Source: Rhodospirillales bacterium 47_12_T64 (GTDB lineage Bacteria > Pseudomonadota > Alphaproteobacteria > Kiloniellales > Kiloniellaceae). Taken from it: DNA of 11,785 nt. A program made the translations under genes and the position numbers. Below, one piece after another: positions 1 to 6,273 of this stretch. The stretch is from assembly GCA_002162915.1 (NCBI GenBank), contig MABB01000104.1, positions 1-11,785 of the forward strand, in the 5' to 3' direction. The notes under the pieces were generated by a model, which was not told the origin of the DNA, did not search any database, and saw nothing but the letters and a program-made list of their open reading frames with translations. Every line of letters begins with the position of its first letter. Positions within the stretch are counted from its first letter, which is position 1.

Positions 1-2
1 GT

Positions 3-659
3 CGTTTGGGGATTGCTGGATTCTGTGCATCTCGTGCACTGTCTACTGGGTATAACGATTCACCCAAAGAAGGTTCTCGCCCTTGGGATGACGGGCGTGA
101 TGGATTTGTTATGGGTGAGGGTGCTGGTGTTGTTGTGCTTGAAGAGCTCGAGCACGCCAAGGCTCGTGGGGCTACCATTTACGGTGAAGTTGTCGGTTAT
201 GGTCTATCCGGGGATGCACATCATATAACAGCGCCTCCTGCCGATGGAAACGGTGGTTTCCGTGCCATGTCAGCTGCTTTGAAGCGGGCTGGAATCAATG
301 CGAATGATGTGAATTATATCAATGCGCATGGTACTTCCACTCCTCTCGGTGATGAGATTGAATTCGGTGCGGTTAAACGCCTATTCGGGGGAAATGAAAA
401 CCTTTGCATGTCTTCCACTAAATCTGCCATAGGTCACCTCCTTGGTGCAGCAGGCGCGGTTGAAGCCATATTCTCGGTTAAGGCAATGAAAGAGGGCGTT
501 ATTCCTCCGACACTAAACTTGGAAAACCCTTCTGAATCATGCCAGGGAATTGATCTTGTTCCGCTCCAGGCGCAAGAACGCAAAATTGACTATGCACTCT
601 CGAACTCATTTGGCTTTGGCGGCACGAACGCCAGCCTTGTGCTCAAAGCATTTAATTAA
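3..659 (+). CDS. fabF: 3-oxoacyl-ACP synthase II (KAS II), 3' part
   Basis: FabF condenses malonyl-ACP with a growing acyl-ACP in the cytosolic type II fatty acid synthase. Only the C-terminal ~218 residues are present. The frame is open from the left edge (first full codon at 3, Arg), so the TTG at 6 is not a real start. The thiolase-fold C-terminal half is intact: catalytic His in NAHGTSTP (about residue 109 of the fragment), Lys in SSTKS (~140), second catalytic His in GHLLGAAGA (~145), and the glycine-rich NSFGFGGTN near the end. The nucleophilic Cys, in the N-terminal half, lies outside the window. The spacing of these motifs matches Escherichia coli FabF closely. mltG begins 12 bases after the stop, suggesting co-transcription; acpP commonly precedes fabF in proteobacteria but is not visible here. 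FabB or another KAS is a less likely alternative. Confidence 0.95.
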   Translation, partial: RLGIAGFCASRALSTGYNDSPKEGSRPWDDGRDGFVMGEGAGVVVLEELEHAKARGATIYGEVVGYGLSGDAHHITAPPADGNGGFRAMSAALKRAGINANDVNYINAHGTSTPLGDEIEFGAVKRLFGGNENLCMSSTKSAIGHLLGAAGAVEAIFSVKAMKEGVIPPTLNLENPSESCQGIDLVPLQAQERKIDYALSNSFGFGGTNASLVLKAFN

Positions 660-671
660 TTCACTCAAATT

Positions 672-1673
672 GTGACTGAAGAAAATAAACAATCAGCGAG
701 GCCCTCTTTTAAGAAGTGGGCCTCGCTTTGTATTGCCTTTATTTTTATGGCGGTTTCAATTGTACTTTACTATGGGCAACAGACGTTTTTAGCAGTGGGA
801 CCTCTAAAAGAGGAGGTGGCCGTGGTGATCCCTCGCGGAGCGGGCTTGGAGCAGATCTCCTCCATTCTTAAAAGCGAAGGTGTGATAAGCGATAGCCTTA
901 TTTTCCAATTAGGTGCCCGTTACTCAAAACGTGCGAGAAACCTTAAGGCTGGTGAATTTCTTTTTCCGGCAACTGTTTCCATGGATGAGGTTCTTAAGAT
1001 TCTGGAAAAAGGGAAGACGGTTAGTTATTCGGTGACAATACCCGAAGGCAAAACCTCTTTTGAAATCGTTGATATTCTGCGCCACGATAAAGATCTCTCT
1101 GGTGAGGTACTAATAATTCCCAAAGAAGGCAGTTTACTTCCTGAAACTTATCAGTTTGTAAGAGGAGACAGTCGGCAATCTATTGTTGATCGTATGCAAA
1201 ACGCCCTCACTGAAAATATGAACGAACTCTGGGGAGATAGGCAGGAAGGGCTGCCTTTAAAGTCTATTGAGGAAGCTCTGATCCTCGCGTCTATTGTTGA
1301 GAAAGAAACTGGGATTGCTTCTGAGAGACCGCTCGTTGCCGGTGTTTTTATAAATCGTCTGAATCGAAAGATGCGGCTTCAGTCAGATCCAACCGTTTCC
1401 TATGGAATTACGATGGGGCAGGCTCCTTTGGGGCGAAGCCTTTCTCGGAAAGACCTTAAGGCACCGACACCCTATAATACCTACACGATAGACCGTCTGC
1501 CTCCAGGACCAATTACAAATGTGGGTAGATCTGCACTGGAAGCTGTTACGCAGCCAGCGAAGACAAAATACTTATACTTTGTAGCAGATGGTACGGGAGG
1601 ACATTCCTTTGCTAAAAATTTAAAAGAGCATAACAAGAACGTACGTATGTGGCGTTCAATAAAAATGAAGTAA
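672..1673 (+). CDS. mltG: Endolytic murein transglycosylase MltG (YceG family)
   Basis: MltG is an inner-membrane lytic transglycosylase that cleaves nascent glycan strands and is thought to set their length. The protein has 333 residues, close to the 340 of E. coli. A short cytoplasmic N-terminus is followed by one membrane segment (about residues 16–35). A LysM-like region follows (~47–115, with VVIPRGAGLEQIS), then the YceG catalytic domain. The hallmark ILASIVEKET occurs at ~204–213, and its first Glu (about residue 210) aligns with the catalytic Glu of E. coli MltG. Also present are the conserved LQSDPTVSYG (~236–245) and TPYNTYTI, LPPGPI and YLYFVADG blocks near the C-terminus. The start is GTG at 672, with no ATG before residue 26 (inside the membrane segment) and no clear Shine-Dalgarno. 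The 12-base gap after fabF suggests translation on a shared transcript. Confidence 0.95.
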   Translation: MTEENKQSARPSFKKWASLCIAFIFMAVSIVLYYGQQTFLAVGPLKEEVAVVIPRGAGLEQISSILKSEGVISDSLIFQLGARYSKRARNLKAGEFLFPATVSMDEVLKILEKGKTVSYSVTIPEGKTSFEIVDILRHDKDLSGEVLIIPKEGSLLPETYQFVRGDSRQSIVDRMQNALTENMNELWGDRQEGLPLKSIEEALILASIVEKETGIASERPLVAGVFINRLNRKMRLQSDPTVSYGITMGQAPLGRSLSRKDLKAPTPYNTYTIDRLPPGPITNVGRSALEAVTQPAKTKYLYFVADGTGGHSFAKNLKEHNKNVRMWRSIKMK

Positions 1674-1732
1674 TTCTGCTCAACAAAATATTATCAGTTT
1701 CATACAATTTTTAGTCTAGAATAGGTCTAAAC

Positions 1733-1767
1733 GGCCCAAAAAGGCATTGGTCCTTAATTTCTTTCTA
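1733..1767 (+). terminator. Possible intrinsic terminator after mltG
   Basis: Bases 1733–1739 (GGCCCAA) can pair with 1747–1753 (TTGGTCC) with a single internal mismatch around a 7-base loop, followed by a T-rich stretch (TTAATTTCTTTCT). It lies 60 bases after the mltG stop and before the infA promoter, which is where a terminator of the fabF–mltG unit would be expected. The stem is short and imperfect, so this is tentative. Confidence 0.4.
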
Positions 1768-1795
1768 TGATTTGACTCCAAGAGTCGATGATAGC

Positions 1796-1823
1796 TTGAC
1801 CTTTTGCAGATGTTGGGTAGTTT
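1796..1823 (+). promoter_or_regulatory. Candidate sigma-70-type promoter for infA
   Basis: TTGACC at 1796–1801 matches a -35 box well. It is followed after 16 bases by TAGTTT (1818–1823), a weak -10. The segment beginning CTTGACCTTTTGC resembles housekeeping promoters of alphaproteobacteria, in which the -35 is strong and the -10 degenerate. It lies about 40 bases upstream of the infA start codon. A second TTGACT at 1772–1777 has no suitable -10 partner. The assignment is by pattern only. Confidence 0.5.
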
Positions 1824-1862
1824 TGCGCAACGCAAGAATGCGGTAGAAAAAGGCAAGATTGA

Positions 1863-2081
1863 ATGGCTAAAGAAGAACTCCTTGAGTTTAGTGGTACTGT
1901 TATTGAAAAGCTCCCGAATGCAATGTTCCGGGTTGAGCTTGAAAATGGACACGAAATTATCGCACATACTGGTGGGAAAATGCGTAAATTCCGCATTCGT
2001 ACCATGGTTGGTGACAAAGTTGACGTTGAAATGACTCCTTACGATTTAACTAAGGGTCGGATTACTTTCCGTCACAAGTAA
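1863..2081 (+). CDS. infA: Translation initiation factor IF-1
   Basis: IF-1 binds the A site of the 30S subunit and assists IF-2 and IF-3 in start codon selection. The protein is 72 residues, the usual bacterial length, and is one S1-like OB fold. Recognisable family blocks are [20 protein letters not shown] at the N-terminus, [20 protein letters not shown] (~22–41), and [19 protein letters not shown] with KGRITFRHK at the C-terminus. AAGG at 1850–1853 is a plausible ribosome binding site 9 bases before the ATG. The gene appears to be its own transcription unit, with a candidate promoter upstream and a strong terminator hairpin downstream. In many alphaproteobacteria infA is followed by maf and an RNase E/G gene; that arrangement is absent here. 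Confidence 0.97.
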   Translation: MAKEELLEFSGTVIEKLPNAMFRVELENGHEIIAHTGGKMRKFRIRTMVGDKVDVEMTPYDLTKGRITFRHK

Positions 2082-2118
2082 GAACTCTTTCTACCAAGTA
2101 GGAAGTCCTGAATACAGC

Positions 2119-2152
2119 TGCGCGTTTTGTCATGTGACGGAACGCGCATTTT
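2119..2152 (+). terminator. Strong rho-independent terminator of infA
   Basis: Bases 2119–2126 (TGCGCGTT) pair perfectly with 2141–2148 (AACGCGCA). The stem continues inward through two T·G wobbles and a GTCA/TGAC block, giving a nearly continuous 14-pair hairpin with a minimal loop. TTTT follows directly at 2149–2152. It begins 37 bases after the infA stop. In the opposite direction the stem is followed by AGCTG-type sequence rather than T's, so it should work mainly for infA and not for the converging SDR gene. Confidence 0.85.
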
Positions 2153-2185
2153 GTGCTGCGCGATATATCCCTGATATATCAGAGG

Positions 2186-2947
2186 CTAATTCTTCTTCGG
2201 TAATCTGTCAGATACGAATTCTGACAGAAAAAGAGGGAGTGAAGAGAAAAATAAAACAGCCATATACATTGGTTTTGGAAAAGAAACTCTGGCTTTGTTT
2301 TGTTTCAAACCCTTTTTGATTATTGAAGCTGCCTTGTAGCCTTCCATCAAAAAAGGCATTGGGAATTTATTTACAGCAGTAATACCGCTTTTTACAAAGC
2401 CCGGTGTGATAACCGTCACCTTTATGTTGTATTTTTTTAAATCTCCCCGCAGGCCTTCCCCCCAAGTTCTAACCGCTGCTTTACTCGCGCAATAGGCTGG
2501 AGCACTGGGTAAGCCTTTAAACGATGCGAGCGACGACATAATTGCAATTTGCCCTCCGGCGTTTGCTTTCATGATGTCTATGGATGGTAAAACGGTGTTC
2601 AGGACGCCGTTAATATTTATATCCATAATTTCCCGAACCTGTGCATCGGTTTCACTGGAAGAGCCAGCTCCACCTGATATCCCTGCGTTGGCAATAACCA
2701 AATCCAGTTGTGATTCTTCGTTTGCTTGCTCAATCGCCAATTTGCAGGCTACGGGGTCTTTTACCTCGAGAATAATCTTGTGAACATCTGCTCCAAGTTT
2801 CTTACATTTTATGGCAATATAATCGAGACGCGTTTTGTTTCTGCCAACAAGAAAGAGTGTTTTACCTGATCCGGCGTAGGATTCGGCAAGTGCAGCCCCT
2901 ATTCCACTGGATGCGCCGGTAATAAATATCGTGTTTGGTTCAGTCAT
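2186..2947 (-). CDS. Short-chain dehydrogenase/reductase (SDR), classical type
   Basis: This is an NAD(P)-dependent oxidoreductase of the classical SDR family; the substrate cannot be told from sequence. In the 253-residue protein the Rossmann nucleotide-binding motif TGASSGIG is at residues 10–17 and NAG at 87–89. The catalytic tetrad is complete: Asn111 (in NINGV), Ser139 (MSSLAS), Tyr152 and Lys156 (YCASK). TPGFV (181–185) follows as in classical members. GRNKTR (~35–40), with a basic residue after the second beta strand, leans towards NADP(H), which is an inference. Residues ~226–242 are strongly hydrophobic, so the C-terminus may associate with membrane. Start is ATG at 2947 with a poor ribosome binding site. 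The gene diverges from yicC, converges on infA, and interrupts what would otherwise be a plus-strand series. No partner gene suggests its pathway. Confidence 0.9.
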   Translation of the reverse strand: MTEPNTIFITGASSGIGAALAESYAGSGKTLFLVGRNKTRLDYIAIKCKKLGADVHKIILEVKDPVACKLAIEQANEESQLDLVIANAGISGGAGSSSETDAQVREIMDININGVLNTVLPSIDIMKANAGGQIAIMSSLASFKGLPSAPAYCASKAAVRTWGEGLRGDLKKYNIKVTVITPGFVKSGITAVNKFPMPFLMEGYKAASIIKKGLKQNKARVSFPKPMYMAVLFFSSLPLFLSEFVSDRLPKKN

Positions 2948-2960
2948 TCTTGCAGGATCT

Positions 2961-2986
2961 CATATGCATTGGGTATAACGCATATG
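2961..2986. repeat. CATATGC/GCATATG inverted repeat in the SDR–yicC spacer
   Basis: CATATGC at 2961–2967 and its reverse complement GCATATG at 2980–2986 flank a 12-base spacer. The element sits 14–39 bases upstream of the SDR start codon, in the divergent region. It could be a regulator operator or a hairpin in the SDR leader. The symmetry is directly visible; any function is inference. Confidence 0.45.
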
Positions 2987-3024
2987 AAAATAATACCGCT
3001 CTTGAAGAATGCAAACTATTTGAT

Positions 3025-3038
3025 CGGTTAATTAACCG
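3025..3038. promoter_or_regulatory. Perfect 14-base palindrome upstream of yicC
   Basis: CGGTTAATTAACCG is perfectly self-complementary and lies 28 bases before the yicC ATG in the divergent SDR/yicC spacer. It could be a dimeric regulator site. Because CGTTTTTATTTT follows it, it could also fold as a short 5-pair hairpin with a T tail, like a weak attenuator. No convincing -35/-10 pair could be fixed around it. Confidence 0.4.
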
Positions 3039-3066
3039 CGTTTTTATTTTATTGAGGAATATATTT

Positions 3067-3960
3067 ATGGCTAAAGCTATCGCGAGTATGACAGGATTTG
3101 CCAGAGCTGAAGGTGAGTATGTAGGGACGACGTGGTCCTGGGAGCTCAAGAGTGTGAATGGTAAAAACCTGGATGCGCGTTGTCGGCTGCCAAATGGGTT
3201 TGAATCTCTTGATGCAAGAGTTCGTTCAGAATTATCCAAAAGTTTTAAACGTGGTAATTTTCACGTCAATCTAGTGATTGATAATAAACAAAAATCTGTA
3301 AAACTTCAGGTTAACGAAGATATATTGCAGCAGGTTATTCCTTTGGCCACGCGCATTGGTAATGACCTTGATGCTGTTGCGCCTTCGATAGATGGGATTC
3401 TCAATTTGAGAGGGGTTCTCGAACTTGTCGAAGAAGAAGAGTCCCCAGAAGATACAGAGAATCGCCTGACCTTGATTGTCCAAAGTTTAGGCGATGCGAT
3501 AACGCAAATGATACAAATGCGGCTTGAGGAAGGAGGCAGGCTTGCTGAAATTGCCCAAAGCCAACTGACCGATATAGAAGATTTACACAAAAAAGCATCG
3601 GAACTTGCTGCAACACAACCAGCTGCATTACATGAACGCTTTAAGAAACAAATGGATGAACTCTTAAAAGACGGAAGCCCGGTATCTGATGATCGTCTGG
3701 CTCAGGAAGTTGCTATTCTGGTGACGAAATCTGACATTCGCGAAGAACTCGACCGTCTTTCTGCGCATGTTGCTGCAGCACGTGATCTTCTGGCCCAGGG
3801 AGGTCCATGCGGGCGTCGTCTGGATTTTCTTTGTCAGGAGTTTAACCGCGAAGCGAATACCCTTTGCTCTAAATCCTCTGATGTCGCGATGACGCGGATT
3901 GGTATTGATTTAAAGGCGACTATAGAACAGCTCCGTGAACAAATTCAAAATGTTGAATAA
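3067..3960 (+). CDS. yicC: YicC family protein (putative endoribonuclease / stress-induced protein)
   Basis: YicC proteins are conserved bacterial proteins. E. coli YicC has been reported as an endoribonuclease affecting small-RNA turnover, and the gene is usually found next to gmk. The product is 297 residues, typical of the family (~290). It starts MAKAIASMTGFAR with the signature SMTGFAR, then WELKSVNGKNLDARCRLP (~26–43), the N-terminal YicC domain to ~155, an acidic linker around ELVEEEESPEDTE, and the C-terminal DUF1732 domain. That domain carries RLAQEVAILVTKSDIREELDRL and GRRLDFLCQEFNREANTLCSKSSD (~258–281). The frame is open further upstream, but the ATG at 3067 is chosen because GAGGAA at 3054–3059 is an excellent ribosome binding site 7 bases before it and the protein then begins as its relatives do. 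gmk follows after 9 bases, so the two are almost certainly co-transcribed. Confidence 0.95.
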   Translation: MAKAIASMTGFARAEGEYVGTTWSWELKSVNGKNLDARCRLPNGFESLDARVRSELSKSFKRGNFHVNLVIDNKQKSVKLQVNEDILQQVIPLATRIGNDLDAVAPSIDGILNLRGVLELVEEEESPEDTENRLTLIVQSLGDAITQMIQMRLEEGGRLAEIAQSQLTDIEDLHKKASELAATQPAALHERFKKQMDELLKDGSPVSDDRLAQEVAILVTKSDIREELDRLSAHVAAARDLLAQGGPCGRRLDFLCQEFNREANTLCSKSSDVAMTRIGIDLKATIEQLREQIQNVE

Positions 3961-3969
3961 CCGGAATTA

Positions 3970-4626
3970 ATGATCAGTAAAATGAACAAGTCTTCGAAAA
4001 AAGTTATCCAACGTCGTGGTTTAATGCTTGTGTTGTCTTCTCCATCAGGAGCAGGGAAGACAACAATTTCCAGAATTTTGCTCGAGCGAGAAAAAGAGCT
4101 GACCTTATCGATATCGGCAACGACGCGGAAAATGCGCCCCGGGGAAGTTGATGGTAAAGATTATTATTTTGTTGCCAATAAAGAATTCGACGAAATGGTA
4201 GAACGGGGAGATATGCTCGAATACGCAACGGTATTTGATAACAAGTACGGTACGCCACGAGAGCCCGTTGAAAATGGACTCTGTAATAGCAAGGATGTGT
4301 TGTTCGATATTGATTGGCAGGGAACACAACAAGTCGCTGCGAAAGCTGCGAGCGACATTGTCAGGGTATTTATTCTCCCGCCTTCGTTAAAAGAGCTTGA
4401 GCGCCGCCTCTACGCGAGAGCACAGGACAGTGACGATGTTGTAAAGGAGCGTATGGCCAAAGCCGCCGATGAAATGAGCCACTGGGCAGAATACGATTAC
4501 ATCATTATTAACAAAGATGTCGAAAAGTCAGTCGCGGATGTGCAGTCCATATTACGTTCAGAACGTCTTAAGCGAGATCGTCGGCCTGGCCTTAATGATT
4601 TTGTTAGAGGCTTGAGAGAGGTCTAG
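3970..4626 (+). CDS. gmk: Guanylate kinase
   Basis: This enzyme phosphorylates GMP or dGMP to the diphosphate using ATP and is essential for guanine nucleotide supply. The protein is 218 residues from the first ATG. The Walker A loop SSPSGAGKTT is at ~23–32 (Lys30). The GMP-binding segment SATTRKMRPGE is at ~49–59, with DGKDYYFV after it; YGTPREPVE (~93–101), VLFDIDWQG (~110–118) and the Arg-rich lid region ERRLYARAQD follow. The start is uncertain: ATG 3970 has a GGAA only 3 bases upstream, while ATG 3982 or ATG 4030 (just before the core) would also leave the domain whole. 3970 is kept as the longest form. No clear intrinsic terminator is visible after the stop, where transcription faces the minus-strand genes. 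Confidence 0.95.
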   Translation: MISKMNKSSKKVIQRRGLMLVLSSPSGAGKTTISRILLEREKELTLSISATTRKMRPGEVDGKDYYFVANKEFDEMVERGDMLEYATVFDNKYGTPREPVENGLCNSKDVLFDIDWQGTQQVAAKAASDIVRVFILPPSLKELERRLYARAQDSDDVVKERMAKAADEMSHWAEYDYIIINKDVEKSVADVQSILRSERLKRDRRPGLNDFVRGLREV

Positions 4627-4692
4627 GCTTAGTAATCATGTCGTGTGGGGGAAGCAAACACTTGTGTAGAACTCTTTATCATAGAAGGTCTT

Positions 4693-4803
4693 TCACTTCT
4701 TCGCGCCTGAACCTACCACGACACCAATCACCAGAGCACCAGTCAGCAGGACATCGGTCCGACCTGAGACCCCGAACAGCTCTGCATTGCCATTGTTACA
4801 AAC
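4693..4803 (-). pseudogene. Possible remnant or frameshifted small membrane-protein gene
   Basis: The minus strand is open for 36 codons between a stop at 4804–4806 and a TGA at 4693–4695. Its translation looks protein-like: a polar segment (NNGNAELFGVSGRTD), then a hydrophobic Gly/Val-rich stretch (VLLTGALVIGVVVGSG), then a terminal AKK, as in a small single-span membrane protein. No ATG exists in frame, and the first possible start is a late GTG. ATG codons at 4793 and 4787 lie in another frame and would reach this frame only with a frameshift. The plus strand here reads as an Arg/His/Ser/Pro-rich string typical of antisense translation, which supports minus-strand coding history. I recognise no family. 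It could be a decayed gene or chance. Confidence 0.25.
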
Positions 4804-4859
4804 TTACTGGAAAATACGTAACGACTATTTTTACTTATAAAGGCTGATGATCGTTTTTC

Positions 4860-5198
4860 TTATAAGCCGGCATTTTTCCATACGATGTTGCGTCCTATAG
4901 CGTAAACTTTACACGGCTTTCCATGTGAGCGTTCTTCACAAGTCTTGATTGCTGGAGCCATTGATTGCTGCCTTGATCCGCGACAACCATTGAACTCTGG
5001 ACAATAGTAATATCCCCAACTGGTAGATCCATCTTGTGTTACGGCAAAAACTGTTGGGTTCGATTCTAGATATTTCTGAAAAGACGCTTGAGCACGACTA
5101 CTTAACGTAATAGGCCCAGAGCCAACTTCCGTGTTGTACGTTGAATTACTGCACCCGACAGCAAGTAGTGCGAAGATCAAGATCGTAAGATGTTTCAC
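4860..5198 (-). CDS. Small cysteine-containing lipoprotein, function unknown
   Basis: This is a predicted exported lipoprotein of 112 residues. The N-terminus MKHLTILIFALLAVGC is a short lipoprotein signal peptide with the lipobox cysteine at residue 16. The mature part has four further cysteines, C66 and C72 (YYYCPEFNGC), C87 (KTCEER) and C96 (KPCKVYAIGR), suggesting two disulfides in the periplasm. The C-terminal pattern of a Cys, a short Gly-containing turn, then C-K-V-Y-A-I-G-R and V-W resembles a small domain seen in many uncharacterised alphaproteobacterial exported proteins; this is recognition from memory, not a search. The start is GTG at 5198, supported by GGGGAAG about 5–11 bases upstream. 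It is oriented like rsmA but separated by ~207 bases, so it probably has its own promoter. It is not part of the usual gmk–rsmA arrangement I know. Confidence 0.8.
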   Translation of the reverse strand: MKHLTILIFALLAVGCSNSTYNTEVGSGPITLSSRAQASFQKYLESNPTVFAVTQDGSTSWGYYYCPEFNGCRGSRQQSMAPAIKTCEERSHGKPCKVYAIGRNIVWKNAGL

Positions 5199-5272
5199 AA
5201 TTCTTCCCCAAATATAATAGAATATACATACTATTCCTCTCTACGTTCGTGACGGAATTAGAACCTGACATC

Positions 5273-5377
5273 ATTGAAAATTCGCTATCTGTATTTAGCT
5301 AATGAAATGCTTGGTCAGTTTTGTGGAGAGGAAAAGTTCTATAACATTGGGTTGTGGTGGTCGCAAGAATTTTCAAT
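5273..5377. repeat. AT-rich interval bounded by 11-base inverted repeats
   Basis: ATTGAAAATTC at 5273–5283 is repeated as its exact reverse complement GAATTTTCAAT at 5367–5377, enclosing 105 bases in the rsmA–lipoprotein spacer. I see no flanking target duplication and no transposase fragment. A plus-strand reading frame of 38 codons (TTG at 5274 to TGA at 5388) crosses it but has no ribosome binding site. The AT-rich composition makes a chance match more likely than for balanced sequence. The remainder of the 5199–5405 spacer shows no other feature I can support. Confidence 0.35.
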
Positions 5378-5405
5378 TATTTGTATTTGATTAGAGGCTG
5401 TGCCT

Positions 5406-6266
5406 TTAAACTGGAAGCTTAAGAGCCTTGTAAGCTCTTGCCAGAGCACAAAACTCTTCAATAGAGAGCTCTTCTGCCCGAGCAGTCTCTTTAATATCAG
5501 CTTTGGCTATAAGTTGTGCTGTATCGACGCCAAGAGTTTTCAAGCTTTGTCTGAGCATTTTACGTCTTTGCCCAAAAGCTGATTCTGTTACTTTTTCAAG
5601 AGCATAAACATCAGCCTCTGCAAGGGGGTGTTGACGGGGTTCAAGCCTTGCAACGGTCGATGTGACTTTTGGGGGAGGGATGAAGGCCCGGGGAGGGATA
5701 TCGAATAAAGCAGAGGTTTCACAGAGCCATTGTGTCATGATGGTTAGTCTACCGTAACTCTTTGTTCTTGGTTTTGCCGTGAGGCGATCCACGACCTCTT
5801 TTTGAAACATCAACGTCAGGCTTGCAAAGGCCGTAGGATCAGCAGCGAGCTGTTTGAGCCAATGTAAAAGTAACACGGTCGAAATGTTGTAAGGTAAATT
5901 CGCAACAACCCGTCTGGGAGAGGTTCCCAGTAGGGTTAAATCAACTTTCAATGCGTCTTTGTCCAAAACCTCTAGTTTGCCGTCATAGGCCTTTGTAACC
6001 TCTTCCAGAGCCTTGATACATCGCTGATCTTTTTCGATGGCAATAACATGTGACGCACCTTCCATAAGTAGGCCGCGAGTTAAACCACCGGGACCGGGAC
6101 CTATCTCAAAAACGGTTCCGTTATCTAACGGGCCACCACTACGTGCAATGCGGGAGGTCAGGTTTAGATCAAGAAGAAAGTTCTGACCGAGAGATTTTTT
6201 TGCCGCGAGATCAAACTGTGAAATTACTTCGCGTAAGGGAGGTAGGTTGTCAGGTGATTTGGTCAT
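5406..6266 (-). CDS. rsmA: 16S rRNA (adenine1518-N6/adenine1519-N6)-dimethyltransferase
   Basis: RsmA (KsgA) dimethylates two adjacent adenines in the 3'-terminal hairpin of 16S rRNA during late 30S assembly, using SAM. The chosen protein is 286 residues. Family hallmarks are KKSLGQNFLLD (23–33), the SAM-binding motif VFEIGPGPGGLT (52–63), the acidic residue of motif II in AIEKD (~76–80), DKDAL (~102–106), and the N6-adenine methyltransferase motif NLPYNIS (123–129). The C-terminal helical domain contains QRRKMLRQSLK, typical of KsgA. The frame is open 17 codons further upstream, but the ATG at 6266 gives a normal N-terminus and sits 7 bases after the pdxA stop. The longer start would overlap the end of pdxA. 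It appears to be the last gene of the lptG–rsmA series; no clear terminator follows. Confidence 0.96.
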   Translation of the reverse strand: MTKSPDNLPPLREVISQFDLAAKKSLGQNFLLDLNLTSRIARSGGPLDNGTVFEIGPGPGGLTRGLLMEGASHVIAIEKDQRCIKALEEVTKAYDGKLEVLDKDALKVDLTLLGTSPRRVVANLPYNISTVLLLHWLKQLAADPTAFASLTLMFQKEVVDRLTAKPRTKSYGRLTIMTQWLCETSALFDIPPRAFIPPPKVTSTVARLEPRQHPLAEADVYALEKVTESAFGQRRKMLRQSLKTLGVDTAQLIAKADIKETARAEELSIEEFCALARAYKALKLPV

Positions 6267-6273
6267 TTTGCTA

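Noticed and set aside
2935..3066. A 44-codon upstream extension of yicC.
   Set aside because: The frame is open by chance through the divergent spacer. The ATG at 3067 has a strong ribosome binding site and gives the family's normal N-terminus.
4638..4847. A 69-codon plus-strand reading frame after gmk.
   Set aside because: Its translation is rich in Arg, His, Ser and Pro, as antisense frames often are. It has no ribosome binding site, and the opposite strand looks more protein-like.
4834..4866. CTTATAA…TTATAAG inverted repeat around the lipoprotein stop, considered as a terminator for gmk or the lipoprotein gene.
   Set aside because: The stem is all A/T except its terminal pair, the loop is long, and no T-run follows in either direction that would make a convincing terminator.
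5274..5390. A 38-codon plus-strand frame starting at a TTG in the rsmA–lipoprotein spacer.
   Set aside because: The peptide reads plausibly, but there is no Shine-Dalgarno or ATG near the 5' end, and it lies antisense within an AT-rich spacer where short open frames are expected.
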